Shown here: piece after piece, positions 23,111 to 36,049 of the stretch
How positions within the stretch are numbered: position 1 is the stretch's first letter
Layout of the letters: each line of letters opens with the position of its first letter
NCBI RefSeq assembly: GCF_016808095.1
Contig: NC_068970.1
Span: forward strand, 40,087,630-40,151,629
Direction: 5' to 3'
DNA length: 64,000 bases
Origin: Vigna angularis
Taxonomy: Eukaryota > Streptophyta > Magnoliopsida > Fabales > Fabaceae
The notes under the pieces: generated by a model
Database searches by the model: none
What the model saw: the letters and a program-made list of their open reading frames with translations, nothing else
What the model was told of the DNA's origin: nothing
Translations under genes and position numbers: made by a program

Positions 23111-24529
23111 TGGATTGATATATTGATATAAGTATTCAAAATAGAGAATTAATGTTATGAGCTATAACATTCAAGAAAATTATCTTGTGATAATAACATT
23201 TTGGAAGAAGAAAGTTTTTGAAATCAAACGTTCACATCAAATGAAAATTAGGAAATGATTGATGAATGAATTGTCATGTCTTTTGTTGCTGAAATGATGA
23301 TATGTTATGAGTATTTTATTTGGGAATCCAAGACGAGTGTGAACATGTCTCCATGAGTACTCCTAGATGTATGAGTATGATTATATGAGTGTGACCATGT
23401 CTTCATGATTGTTCCTAGACGTTTGAGTATGATTAGACAAGTGTGAGTATGTCTCCACGGGTGTTCCTACACATTTGTGCATGAATGCTTTGAGGTGAAT
23501 GGATATGCCCTTATGAATGCTCTAAGACGAGTGTGAGCATGTTTCCATGAGTGCTCCTAGATATTTGAGATGATTTTTAAAGCAAGTAGAACCAGGACTA
23601 GATTACCATAATCTATTAAATTATGTGTTATGATGTATGTGATTTTGATAATTCTTTAATTGAAATCAATGTTATATTAGCTTACCCTTGCATTTTTAGT
23701 TATGGTTTTTACCTACAATGATTGTATATGTTGCATTGGAGCAGATGACGAAACAAGTTTGGATGCATAACAATAATAGACAAGTGGAGAATGAATTGAG
23801 TTTGGGCAAGCAAATTTCAATTTATAATTTTCTTTCCCTTCATGGTACTTAAAAATTTAGTATGTAAAGGCTATTGATGTAAGATATTTGAATATTTTTC
23901 AAAGTTTCAACAAAGGTCTTAATTCAATTTAAGTCTTTTGTTCTAACAAAATTTTTGGAGTTGTTATTGTATAGTAAACGATAGAGATAGGACTTTAACT
24001 CGTTGCACTCAATAGACGACTTAAAAATTTAACTATTAGACAATCTATTTTAATCTATTAAATGATAAGTTAACATTTAGAGAAATCAAATTTCAAAGAA
24101 AAAGTTTTTTTTATTGTCAAGTTTTCGAGAGGTTTTACTATAAATCCTTTGTGGTTTATAACTAAATGGCTTAAATAGTGTAAACAAAAATTTGAATGTT
24201 ACAATTGGAATCAACGTTGTTTTGTCCTAGGTGACTTATGGAGAGTGATTTTATTATGTGTCTATTGTGCATCCATTGCCAAAGTCTAATAGTATTATTG
24301 TGTGTTGTTGAGAGCTATATGCATAAACTTTTGAAATTATGAATATGCATGTTTGAATGGTTGTAAGAAATTTCTAGTGTATCAATAAGGTACACGTAGA
24401 AATTGGAAAAATTACTAGAGCTATTGATAGGATGACCAATGTTATGACTGAGACTTACCAAGCCACTATACATGGGAAATTGCTATAACTGTTGATAACC
24501 AAGAGAGTCAACAACCTTAGGGTCAACTT
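23111..24529. other. Repeat-derived non-coding stretch
   Basis: 23330-23570 carries a degenerate roughly 55-60 bp tandem repeat with AGTGTGA-CATGTCTCCATGAGTG-like units (about four copies). 23700-24520 is AT-rich, with broken frames and no recognised domain. It is probably internal sequence of the old element bounded by the direct repeats. Confidence 0.45.
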
Positions 24530-25090
24530 AGTCTGCATGAATTGTTTTAAAGTAGATGAGCCCCTTTAAATCAATGATGTTTTAATGATAGCAAAAAAAT
24601 CACTCCACCAATAGAAGTGAAACAACGTTAGATAATTAATTAAAAGAGAACGTCTAATTGATATAATAAGTTATAGAGCTTGATTAACATGTTTTGCAGA
24701 TCAAAATATATAATTTATACATGTGTTTTCATATGTTGGATTGTTGATATTCAAGCATTATAAATATTTGTGTAAGTTGGAAGTCTAATAGATGTAAATA
24801 CCAAGTCTTAACATTAGACGAGTCTAAGCAGTAGATGAGTCAAGATATTAGACGAGTACGCCAAAGGTAATCACTAGGTAAAAGCGTTAGGCGACCTAAG
24901 TCTCAAGATAACAGGATTGGGCACACGACTAAGGTGTTAGACGAAAAAAGGGTTAGACAACCCGGGGCAACTTAAACTATAAGACAACTAAGGCATTAAA
25001 AGATCTGAACAGTAGAACTTAATTTTACATTAAACGAGTCAAAACATGATTTGATATTTGGCTAAGTTGTCTCATTTTTAATTGATCACT
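24530..25090. repeat. Diverged direct repeat, copy 2
   Basis: Counterpart of 22449-23110, without the microsatellite. It contains AACAACGTTAGATAATT and ATTAGACGAGTCTAAGCAG. No coding sequence. Confidence 0.5.
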
Positions 25091-25569
25091 TGAATTGATA
25101 ATAATATAATCACTTGAAATAAAGAATTAATAAGAGTTACAATGCTAAAAAGAATTAGGAAATGTTATGTATGGTTAATAAGTGAATTGTTTAATTGAGT
25201 GAGAAGTATCATTGTTCTAATAATTAAAATGAAAAATCATATTGCATAAAGTTTCCTTAATTGGACAATTGTGAATGTTGAAGAAAGAGCAAAATTCAAA
25301 TCATGCATTGGCTCTTTCAATAAAGGAAAGAAAATCTCTCAAAGAGCATCAACAAACATAGAATAAAATTCTTGAAGAATGTCGTAAAAGTTATACTCTG
25401 AAGAATCAAATTAAAGAATTGATTAAGTCATTCCTTATCAAGAGAAATCATAAATATCATGATGAAACACTACAATTAAAAGTCTCAATGACTATCAAAT
25501 GAAACATGTATATAAATAATGAAAAGCCATACGAGACAACTAACGAAAAAAATTAAGCAATATCAAAGT
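25091..25569. other. AT-rich spacer
   Basis: Nothing recognisable. Short A-rich open frames only. Confidence 0.35.
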
Positions 25570-25574
25570 GTTGT

Positions 25575-26887
25575 TGATCGAGGTCGTACCCGAATCAAAT
25601 TAATGTGCAATATAAACTTGGAAGTGACTCCTAGGTCGTCTATCAAGGACCGAACTTTGATTCAGGCAATAGGTCGAACACGAGGTGCAGGGTGATTTAT
25701 GGACAGTTTTGTGTAGTAAAATGCATTCAAGTAAAAAACGAATTCAAACACAATTCATCACTAGCTCAATTCATGCTTCCAATCACAAATTAACAACAAT
25801 TTACCGCTCCTCTCACCTTAATCCAATAGGGTTAACCAACTAAGCATAAACTAATCCTATTTTCATAAAAACGAATTAAGCAAATGCGATGCACACATTC
25901 AATCAATTATGCACCATGCAGTCAATTCGACTAAGCAAAGATTAAACACCAATTAGGCAACTAAGCATATACCCAATCGCAAGCGCAAAACAGATTCAAT
26001 ATTATGCCAAGTTAGAGCAACAAAATGACAATTCACAGTCCAGAATTCTCGTGGAAACTATGCAATTTCACTAATCACCAACCAAGCACACTTAAGCTAC
26101 CATTATAGACGAATTAAACACAACAGAATCCAACTACAAACATTAAAACAGAGGCAAAACAAATGGGCAAAGCTGGAATGCGAAATTAAAATGGAAGACT
26201 GGATGCATATTGAAAAAGAAATGGCAGAACAGAACAGAATCATAAAAACACAAATAAATCTGCAATAAAACTTAAAAAAGGCAATTAAACCTGGTAAACG
26301 AAATTGGGCAACAATAAAATTGGGGGAAAATGAAATTAAAAACAAATAATGAAAGTACAAACGAAAATGAAATTGAAGCAAAATTAAAGTAAGAACACAA
26401 AATGGAATTTGAATTAAATGGGGATGATTCAATACATAAAGAGTAAAAGAAAGCAAAACTTAAAACTCACAAAGCGGGAAGGGGGGGTTTGAAAAAAACA
26501 CAGATGGAGAAGAGAGGAGAAGTGAAATATGATTTTGGGGTTTATAAACCCCAAATTACAATTTTGTCCTTCATATGGGCTTCTACAAAAATCTGCCCAA
26601 AAATGGGCCCAAAGCTATTAAAAACGAAATTCAAATATAATGTTGATGTGGATAATGGAAAATGACATGGTCACACTCTTTTCGTCCCAAAATATTATTC
26701 CAAAATTGTCCTGCAAATAATAATTAGAGTAATTAGGCCCAAATAATTCAAATTAATTAAAATAAGAATTAATAGTCAAAATAAGCTCAAATAGTGAAAA
26801 TGAGACAATAATGGAGAATTAAAAACAATTCACTAATACAATTTGGTGCAGAAAGGTAATTGAAGAATATAAAATAATTATTCATCA
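25575..26887. mobile_element. Solo LTR, 1313 bp, with TSD
   Basis: Begins TGATCGAGGTCGTACCCGA and ends TTATTCATCA (inverted ends TGAT/ATCA). It is flanked by GTTGT on both sides (25570-25574 and 26888-26892). The first roughly 110 bp are closely matched by a second, truncated copy at 53365, so this is a multi-copy family. Direction of transcription is unclear; ending CGACCTCGATCA on the minus strand would suit an LTR 3' end. An open frame of 117 codons on the minus strand (26103-26456) is low-complexity and not called. Confidence 0.8.
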
Positions 26888-26892
26888 GTTGT

Positions 26893-27700
26893 GAAACTTT
26901 ATCTATGGTCAAACACTTTCAAGTGAGTAAAACTCATCCTTGAAGACGGAGTCAACTCTACCTTGTGGACTACCTTTTGAAGCCATCGAATGAATTGAAA
27001 AGTAGTGTAGGAATTTAGGCCATTGTATTGAGCCAGTGTAGGTTTGTTTAAGGCTTGTATTAAGGCCTAAGTAGCATATAACTTTTCTTAAGTTAGATAT
27101 CCAAACTAAGTGGCAAGTGTGTGTCATGTGTCATGCTTTCATTGAAGATGATTTACTTTTTAAAAAGTAGTCACATGGCACCTTAGGAGTGGAGAGGATT
27201 CCATTTTGGTAGTTGCCACATGTATCTCCACCATTGGAGAGGAGTTGCGCCACTTGTCTCCCTCCCATTGGTGGGCAATTTTCGACCAATGAATGCAATA
27301 TTGGGAGATCATGGTTTTAGGGTTAGAAGGAGCACCCTTGGCCTATAAATAGAGGTGTCTCCACCCTTGTATTTCATCTTGGAATTTAGTAATGTTATGG
27401 TGTCAAATTGTAGCCTCATCATTTTTCCTTGATCAAGAGTAGAACAACCCTAGAGGCCCTTCTAATCACCTACTTCATGGAGTTGGCCTAACCTCTCCAT
27501 GAACCTTCACCATATCACTAAAAGTCGTGACCCATCTTCACCCCAACCATCATTTGTGCATCATATTACTCCTTTTCACCACAGTTCCACAACCATATCC
27601 ACCATAGGCACAATCTCCTTGCATCCTTCTAAGCTTTGGGCCAACCTAGCTAAGGAAGTTGTGATGGAATCCTACCTGATGTGTTTTGTCAGTGTCCTCT
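26893..27700 (+). mobile_element. LTR-like segment with TATA box, transcript-like part duplicated downstream
   Basis: A clear TATA box, CCTATAAATAGAGG, lies at about 27340-27353. From CCCTTGTATTTCATC (about 27368) to CTAAGGAAGTT (about 27660) the sequence is repeated at 29598-29829, continuing at 32931-33005. The repeated part includes TTGGAATTTAGTAATGTTAT and CATCATTTGTGCATCATATT. The upstream, promoter-like part is not repeated. It looks like the U3-R-U5 of a plant LTR, but TG...CA ends were not fixed. Confidence 0.45.
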
Positions 27701-28767
27701 TTTTGTAGTTTTCACATTTTATTGTGCACGTATTTTAGCTTGTAAGGAGCATGGGTTACTATAAATACCCATCTCCTCTCTTGTATTGGGACTTTTGAGA
27801 TTAATGAGAATTAGGCTTTCTGAAATAGAAACTATTCTCTCTTGAAAGTCAGGCTAGAGAGTCCAAAGACTCCCTCTAGCCACCTTCCAAGCACCTATCT
27901 CACTTCCATTTTCCAAATTTCACGGTGCTTCTCATTCCTCCATGCTAGCTCTCCTTCGCTGCCACCTCGCATGCGTCAGCGCTCTCCATTTCCTTCTTTA
28001 GCCACGCGTTAGCTCCCTCATTCCACATCATTGGCTTTTCTTCTCGCACATCAGACACACACATCCACATTCTCTCTTTCGTGAGAGCATTTCTCCATCT
28101 CGCAGAACCACATCTCATTCTTCCACTCGAGAGTCTCCTCGTCGCCAGCCTCTTCTCGCGTCTCGACAATTAAAATCAGGTTATCTTTCTCACTGATTCA
28201 CCTTCCTCTTCATCACAGAACCACATCTTCGTTCTTCTTTTTCAATCTCCAACCACACATTAGGGGTCTTCCTTCTCAGACCCTTTTTACCATTTGTTCT
28301 TTGATTTCTACCGATTAAACCTCCATTTGCACCGTTTAAACGCTTTTGAACCGATTAATCTTGCGTTTGAACCGTTTAATCGGTCCAATTTGAGTTTTCC
28401 CTCTTTTCTATGGTTCGTTCATGATTTTAGGGTTTTCAGCAATCGATTTCGATTCTCTCGGTTTCCTTCGAGTCAGCTTTCAATCTAGAGCTTCGTCTAC
28501 ATTCCAATGCGTATTTCTTCGTCGGAGAAGCTTCGAGGAGGTCTGGTTCGTGTTCAAGATAAAAATCCAATAACTTGGGACTATGGAATTTTCCATTTTT
28601 CCAAGCCTAAATTTCTGAAAATCTTTTTCAAAAATAAAAGACTTTTCTTTTGTCTTCTTATCTTTGTTTACATCTTCTTCATCATACTCATTTTTGCAAT
28701 CTTTTGTAGATATATTTTTTATCCCATTTTTGATCCCGGAGGAACATAAAAACCAAAGTTGTGCTTC
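27701..28767 (+). mobile_element. LTR/leader-like sequence of unclear family
   Basis: A second TATA-like box, CTATAAATACCC, lies at 27759-27770, followed by a pyrimidine-rich stretch. 28294-28390 repeats words such as ACCGATTAA and ACCGTTTAA. Short open frames on both strands (for example 27945-28169 minus and 28507-28749 plus) show no domain. It is probably the 5' part of the element whose 3' end follows, with the coding region deleted. Confidence 0.35.
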
Positions 28768-29590
28768 TTCTTTCTTCCCGATTTGAGGACAAATCGTTTT
28801 AAAGAGGGAGGGAATGATGGCAACCCCTTTAGGGACTTCCCATCGAAATAAGTATCAACTTCGCTCTAAGACCAAGAAAGGAAAGTTGAATAAAGGACTT
28901 AATCTTTTCTTTCTAAAGTCTTAGCATGTTCTTCTTTAACTAAATATCTTTATCTTGTTTTGTAGGTAAGAATCCATGCACATCCATACTGGAAGCTTAA
29001 ACCAGCAAAAAAGAGCATATCATGCAAGTAGAAGTACATGTTGCAGCCAAACCGTGAAGCCTTCACATTGGAGCACATTTTCAACACTTTCCATGTGCAA
29101 AATAATCAACCATGCAGATGTGGAGCACATTCCAGCCATGGACCATATTTTCCACGTGAAACACATTCAAACCATGCATCTCCTTCATCTAAAGCACATT
29201 TCCCACGTGAAACATCTTCAGCTGGTAGTCTATGCACGTTTGAATAACTTCTTTTGCACATTTCAGAGGCTTCTCTTACTCTATAAAAGAGAGCTTCTCA
29301 TTCTTGTAAAAACAACTTGAATTGTATAAAGAAATGCTGCTGAATTGTCCATCCAGTTCTCACTTTCAAGTTCACTGACTTGTGCCTTCTTAGCACACTT
29401 ATCCTCTAGCTTCCTTCCCCCTTGGAAGGCCGTCTGAGCTAGAACCTTTGCCTACACACTCCAAAACCGCACCAGACAATTCATCAAACACCTTCCGTGC
29501 ACCTCCAACTGCATCTGCCATTTCCAATTCCGCTGCCACCTCTAGTCCGAGAAGCTGCTCATTCTTGAAGAGTGAAGCTGCTTCCATCAA
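28768..29590 (+). mobile_element. Ty3/gypsy 3' end (pol C-terminus, PPT, LTR)
   Basis: 28777-28820 translates as DLRTNRFKEGGNDG, matching the end of plant gypsy polyproteins (DLRTN.FQEGGND). It is followed by a purine-rich tract, AAAGAGGGAGGGAA (about 28801-28814), and then TGATGGCAACCCC, the likely LTR start. A TATA box, CTATAAAAGAGAG, lies at about 29281-29293. The LTR end was not fixed and lies before the duplicated segment at 29598. The remaining coding region is absent. Confidence 0.55.
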
Positions 29591-29597
29591 GTTGTGC

Positions 29598-32500
29598 CCC
29601 TTGTATTTTATCTTGGAATTTAGTAATGTTATGCTGCCAAATTGTAGCCTCATTCCTCCTATATCAAGACTAGAACAACGCTAGAGGCCATTCTAGTCAC
29701 CTACCACATGCAATTAGCCTAACCTATCCGTGAACCTTCACGATATCACTAAAATTCGTGACTTATCTTCACCCCACCATCATTTGTGCATCATATTACT
29801 GCTTTTCACTACAATTCGGCAACCATATATGTAACACACCGATTTTCTGACATGTCACGAGTTATTAAAAATCAGTAAAATTCAAAATTTATCATAGCGT
29901 GGAAACATACTTAAAGAAAACCTTATCCAATAATATTATTTCGAGTAATAAAATAACGAAGGAAATACTCCAATTAAATTTTCTTAACTTGTAAAACAAA
30001 ATAGTTTGAAATGAATTTCAAGGTTATTCCCCATCCTCTCTTGAATCAATCACGCCTCTGGAACATCTAAAACATTATCTGCTCACATATAACACATTAT
30101 AAGATCATCGTCGATAATTTCATTCACAAACACACAAACACAAACATGTATGGGGTAAGCTATCGGTAAAACAATCATAACAACGAGGTATATACATACT
30201 GATTATATCAACCATAATCAAACACACAACAAGATACATACCTTCTCATCATGTCAACCATCATCAAACACAATAAGATACATACCTTCTGATTATATCA
30301 ACCATAATCAACACCACATACATAGTAGTAATAACAATAGGATTCATACTCCTCTAACATAAATAATTCAATCATATTGAATTACTCGATCCTCGATCAC
30401 TGATCCTTGAACTTCGATCATTAATCCTTGATCTCTAACCCTTGAAGTCATCACTAACATCTCACACATAGACCCTTAGTCTATCTACTCATTAGCCCTC
30501 ATGTTAACTACTTACTACAACCATTATAGTAACAACATTATCAACAATACATAACTTGAAGCATCTCAAGTACCATGATCATCATCATCATCATAGATTC
30601 ACCACTATCATGACTATCCTAGTCATGAACAACACCATGAGCATTACCCTACCACAATACTATAGTGGAAAGAGTCTATCTCACTCATGTACCTTACCTC
30701 ACCCACTGTAGCCGCTCCAACACCCCACCTGTCTCCCTTGCAGAACACTTGTAGCGTCCCCTATAGATCATCTTCTTCCAATGCACACAAGGAAGGAGGA
30801 AGCACTTATCCGCATATAGAACCAAGATTTACGAGGTACAATAAATAGACTTATCCCCCACTCTCATGCTCATCAATCACATACTTTGGGTACATCCGAT
30901 CACACACTCATGCTCCATTCTGAACCACAAGTCAAATTGACCCTCAATCTTTGATTATCATTATAATCCAAAGCTCTTCATGCTAGTTTCACGTCAATTC
31001 TTCATCAAATTCATCATTTTTCACCAAAATGCACTGTGATAATTGATTATCACTTAAGATAATCGATTATCTCAGTGAAATTTACCTAGAAACATCATGC
31101 AGGAAGGGATAATTGATTATTATCCCAGATAATTGATTATTATCCTAGATAATCGATTATTCCCGAAACCACACTCAAAACCAACGTGTAGATAATCGAT
31201 TATAAATAATGATAATCTACTATTACCGAATCGAACACATCCTAAACATGATTCAAGCATTCAAACATACATACATCAACCTTAGATCACGTGGAAACAT
31301 AGTTAACATATCATACATGCATTCAAACATCACATACCCATGTAAACATTCTCAAACACACGTAATATATCACTTGAATCATCTAGATCCAGTTGTTGAC
31401 ATGTTATACCCCTAATAATAGGGTGCAAAAGATTATCCGATAAAACACCAAACACGATTTTCAATCAGCCAAACTAACTAAGCATAATGCTTACAAATGA
31501 GAACCAAGAAGATTTAAATTATCCAAAACAAAGCTACTGATGCGAGGTTGTTTTCTAACAAACTAGACTTCTGATTGACGATCCGAACGGTCATAATGAA
31601 AAACCATACGTTTGAAACCCACTGTCAAAAAATCAGTCTGATTCAATGGTAAACGACTTCATAACGAAGAAAACACCAATGAAGGTTTTGCGTTATGCGA
31701 GAATAATTTCCTCTTTTTTTAGGCTGTTTACTCCCAAATTAGACCTCCGATTGATGATCCGAATGGTCCCAAAATTAGCCCGATCCAACGGTGAACGACT
31801 TCATAAAAACGAAAAACACTAGTGCAAGTTTTGTGTTATGTGGGAATAATTACCTTCGTTTAGGCTGTTTTTCCCAAATTTGACAAGCAATTGACGAGTC
31901 AAATGATTAGAATGAAGAACCATATGTCTGGAACCCACTGTCCCAAAATCAGCCCGATCCAATGATGAACGACTTCACAACGACGAAAACACCAGTGCAG
32001 GTTTTGTGTTATGCAGGAATAATTTCTTCTCTTCCTTTCTCTCTCAGTTGGGTTTTCCCTCTGTTCAAATGACTCTAATGTACCCTACTAATTTAACCCA
32101 TCTCCACTAAAACAAAGTGAGACATAATGATCCATATTATTTGGCTTATTCTCCACATAGGAAGGGATCCCAATAACCTAACACTTACGACATATATTTA
32201 GATGGAAACTCTCAAGCATCATAACTTTGTTCTCCCTTAGCTTCAAACCCTCTGTTGGGATAACCCAACAACCCATACATAAATTCATAGGGAAAACCCA
32301 ACACAAATATTACATGAACCCTATGCCCATGCATACACGAACCATTGCCCAACAATAACAATACATAATCATAATCATATAAATATGTATCAACAAAGAT
32401 TATCAATCCAAAATAACCAAGAACACATATAACATACAACAATAAATAAATAAAGGTAAGCTTCCCCATACCTTGGCCAATCATAAGGTTTTATCTACAA

Positions 32501-33005
32501 CCCTAAAACACCACCAATCTTCCTTTACACTAATAGTTTCCCGTCGCTCTCACTTCTTCTCTCAAAACGTCAATCTCCTTTCTTCCTCTGTTTTCTCTCT
32601 TTAATTTAGAGTTTCTAAAAACAAAATCACTCCTTTCTCTATATCTTAATATTTATGAATCCACCCAACTCTATCTCTAATATTTTCTCACTTATAATAA
32701 TACTTTTTATTTTAATTTATTATAATGAGTCTATCAATAATATATATTATTATTATCTAGCCATAATATCTAATTATATATAATAATATCTCAATGTATC
32801 ATTTGAAATATCTAAAATATCTAATAATAATAATAGTATCTCTTTTAAATATCTAAACCCACAAAAATTATATCTCTTATTTTCTTTCAACTACTTTATT
32901 TCTAAGATCCCTATTTTCTCGAGTCTTACAATATCCACCATAAAGACCATCTCCTTGCATCCTTCTAAGCTTTGACCCAACCTATTGAAGGAGGTTTCCA
33001 TCAGA
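29598..33005 (+). repeat. Second copy of the 27368-27660 segment, split by a solo LTR
   Basis: 29598-29829 and 32931-33005 together match 27368-27665 at roughly 85-90% by eye. The copy starts at the point that lies about 25 bp downstream of the TATA box in the first copy, and no TATA box precedes it here. The 3.1-kb LTR interrupts it at CCATAT/ATATCC. Confidence 0.65.
29830..32930 (-). mobile_element. Solo LTR of ~3.1 kb inserted in the duplicated segment
   Basis: Reads TGTAACACACCG at the left and CGAGTCTTACA at the right. Flanks are ATATA (29825-29829) and ATATC (32931-32935); the unbroken first copy reads CATATCCACC, so one flank base has mutated. On the minus strand it begins TGTAAGACTCGAG and ends GGTGTGTTACA, like the LTR at 18460-22443, which suggests minus orientation. 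31030-31220 has five or more TAATCGATTA/TAATTGATTA palindromes. 31560-32030 holds three diverged roughly 160-bp units containing CCCGATCCAA and GACTTCATAA-type words. A 90-codon minus-strand open frame (32212-32484) has no known domain. Confidence 0.78.
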
Positions 33006-33500
33006 AACCGTGATATCAATAATGCTTTTGTGAGAAATTGGATTGAGAGCTTATATATTGTAAATCCTTAACCGATGTGAGTTGTGAGAAATTGTAACCT
33101 ATGTGCTGAATTGCGCACTTGTGTTGCAAGAGTGTTTTTCTTATTATTTATTACAATTAAGAGTTCTCAATCTCTGGGAGAGGTTAAGAAGGATACCTAG
33201 AGAGGTTAATGCTCGGTATAGATTGAATATGTTTGTACTCGTGATACCTAAAAAAGTTGAAACTCATTGTAACCTAAAAAGGGTGGTACTCATTATTGAT
33301 CAAAAGTGGTTAATGGAATTTATTAAGTAGGTTGCTTAAAAGACTCTCTTAGTCTCAATGGGAGGTGAACCTATATAAATCCTTTGTGTACATTTACTCT
33401 CTCCCTACTATTTACTTTGAATATTTTGTTTATGTGAGAATTATTTGAATTTGTTTACAAGTTCAATTCATATCTCCTTTTAGAACTACATTATCAACAC
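33006..33500 (+). mobile_element. LTR R/U5-like fragment
   Basis: Contains repeated words around GAGGTTAAGAAGGATACC/GGTTAATGCTCGG and GTTGAAACTCATTGTAACC, then CTATATAAATCCTTTGTG. The latter phrase is common near the ends of plant LTRs and leads into gag-like sequence. Boundaries are not fixed. Confidence 0.4.
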
Positions 33501-33504
33501 ATTT

Positions 33505-33860
33505 TTGAGATATAAGGCACATGGAGATAGAAAAGATTTTCAAAGTCATTGCTTGTCCTAATGATAGGAAGTTAATATATGTTATATACTTATTATCACC
33601 AGGAGTGGTTGAATACTAGTGCAACGTACAAAGAATGATGGAAGATAAAAAAAGATGTTATGGTTTTGGAGAACTTCAAGCATATGTTTATGAGGAAATA
33701 CTTTCAAAATAGTGTGTTAAAGAGATATAATTCATAAACCTGAAGACTTTGACTATGACAATCAACATGATGAATGAAGAGAGATCGTGTGGGTCAATCT
33801 AAATTTGAGAAGCATAGTGGTAATTTATAGCAATAGGCATGGTGAACAAAAGAAGAAGAA
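33505..33860 (+). pseudogene. Decayed Ty3/gypsy gag fragment
   Basis: Frame-broken similarity to the plant gypsy Retrotrans_gag domain. IFKVIACPNDRKLIYVIYLL matches the family's IF....CP...KV.YA.F.L helix. GVVEY-CN-QRMMED corresponds to AEHWW...R..ME, with the second tryptophan codon now a stop. ENFKHMFMRKYFQNSV corresponds to F...F..KYFP..VR. Several stops and at least one frameshift are present, so it is not functional. Gag would form the particle core. Confidence 0.65.
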
Positions 33861-34940
33861 AGAAAGAAAAAGCAAAAGATGCTAAAGCTGATGGAAAAAA
33901 CTGATACCATATTAAAATTCCTTCAAGATTAAGGGGGTTGGAAGCCAAAATCAGAAACACAAAGGTAACAAAGAAAGATAAAAAATGAAAAATATTCTGA
34001 TTGAAGGCAAATGATGAAATATAGAAGTATATAAACATAAAAAAAAAATGAAGAAGATAACAACCTAAACTAACTTGAAATGGACAAAGGTATAAGGTAA
34101 TACTATCCCTCGGATTTTAACACTTCTTAAATAGGTTATTAGTTATGTTACTCATTGTCCCTTTCCTATTTATTTGTTAAATTCTTTTAATGAACCTTTT
34201 TTGACACAAACACTATTCATAATATGAGAATTTTTTTTAGGTATTTTATTTACTAACCACGTCCAAGCTTTTACCTCATTATCTCCAAATATTTTCTCAT
34301 TTCTTTTACCAAATGTTACTATTATTTCTTTGATTCTAGTAGAGTTCTATATTATATTTCCACCGGTTTTCAGTCGAGGCATAAAGAATTTATAAAAGTA
34401 TTGAAAAGTTTTAGTTATTGCAAAGATTCCACGATATTTTATATGCATATTTGTCTTTGAATTATTTATAGTAAGTCTTTGTTCTGCATCATTTCATCAT
34501 TATTTTTAAATAAAAAAGCTTTCCATTTGTGTTTTTATAAGCTATTCACAATTGAAGGGTCCATCTTTCTTTTTTTCGTAGAAGAAACAGTGTTTTCACT
34601 TTAGTTAAGAACCATAAACATATGGGACTTGATAAAGATTAGTTAAACTCTATGTTAGATGCTCAATATTCTTCCTAGAAGGTAGAACGTTATTAAATGA
34701 CTTGTGAGAAGAGTGAATTCTATTTCCTAAGTCAGTAAATTTCTTAATATTGAACTTTAATTTATAAGTACTAAACAAAGATTTTCTTAAAAATACTCTC
34801 TAATATTTAAACAAGTAAAAGCTTTTAAATAACAAATAAATTAAAATAATATAACACTTTTTTATTAATATTTATAGACTTTTAAATCTTTATAAATAAA
34901 ATCAAACAACAAAAAAATATAGAATGTATCCCATAGACTA
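33861..34940. other. AT-rich sequence with a possible minus-strand copia primer site
   Basis: CTGATACCA at about 33900-33908 reads TGGTATCAG on the minus strand, the core of a copia primer-binding site, but no LTR was identified beside it. The rest is AT-rich without a recognised feature. Confidence 0.25.
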
Positions 34941-34949
34941 TTTATATTA

Positions 34950-35328
34950 GGGTTAGATATATTTTAAGCTCTTTAGTTTTCAATGAAAATTAAAATTAGT
35001 CCATTTTCAAAATTTTGAACCAATTTAGTCTTTAATCTTTAGAACGACGTGAATTTGGTCATTTTAATAACCAATTTTTTTTCCAATTTATATAATGTTT
35101 CAAATGTCTTTCTCAATTAATATTGAAACAGAAATGTGTGGAATGGTGTAAACAATTCAAATGCTATCATGAAACATGTTTGAAACTTCAAATAAACCTA
35201 ACAAAATTTAGTTAAAAGGACTAAATCCACAAATGTCTAAAGTTGAGAGGCTAAATTAGGCCAAAGTTTTGAAGATGGACTATTTCCAATTTTACTACAA
35301 CTTAAGAGATCAAAAACATATTTAACAC
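34950..35328. mobile_element. Mutator-type MITE, 379 bp
   Basis: Flanked by a perfect 9-bp direct repeat, TTTATATTA, at 34941-34949 and 35329-35337; this is the duplication length of Mutator-like elements. The ends are long imperfect inverted repeats (about 90 bp). The left end GGGTTAGATATATTTT..., with AGTCCATTTTCAAAATTTTG inside, is mirrored at the right by CAAAGTTTTGAAGATGGACT...ATATTTAACAC. There is no coding capacity. It lies about 1.1 kb upstream of the metallopeptidase start codon. Confidence 0.88.
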
Positions 35329-35337
35329 TTTATATTA

Positions 35338-36049
35338 TTTGTATCATATGTAATCAATATCATCTCGTCCACATTGAGTAACATCATGTCGACAAAGACA
35401 TTTTGATCGTAATAGTTCGATAACCTAAGATGAAGTCACACTGATAGGAACATCTCGGACATGACAATAGCATACCATAACCTTAGTTGAAGGCACATAT
35501 GAGAATAAAGTAAAGTTGACAAGGAGATAAAGACATAACATGGATTAACAAAACCCTAAACAACTTAAGAAAAATAATTGTTTAAATAGCATAGGCCTAA
35601 CAAGATAAAAATTCATGAAACTACTCTAAATAGTTTTACTCTTGAAATAATTATTACACATTCCTTTTGCATTCATTATTGTTTTTATGCACATACATTA
35701 GGTGAGTGTGAGATTATCTTTATAGACATACTTCTACTTATGTGTTGAAGGCATCTTTACCTTGTACACGTGAGATTACCTTACTACATGGAAAACATCT
35801 ATACCTTACATACGTAAGATTACCTTAAAACATCTGAAATTAAAGAAAAATGCTAACTCATATGACATTTTCTAGGATATATTTCGATCCTATATAATAA
35901 CACTATTAAATAATAAATACTAGATTACCAAATGTTAGTTTGAGTCCACTTGACAAAATCATTAAAATCTAAACTGTTGATAAAGTATATCCAGAATACT
36001 CTGTTTTGAGAATTCCCAACCATTTTATACCCTTCCCATTTTAGTATCA
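35338..36049. other. Intergenic sequence upstream of the metallopeptidase gene
   Basis: Unassigned AT-rich sequence. 35700-35835 contains a loose repeat of GTGAGATTACCTTA-like words. Confidence 0.35.

Noticed and set aside
26103..26456. 117-codon minus-strand open frame in the 25575 solo LTR
   Set aside because: Low-complexity, hydrophobic translation of A-rich sequence, with no domain or start context.
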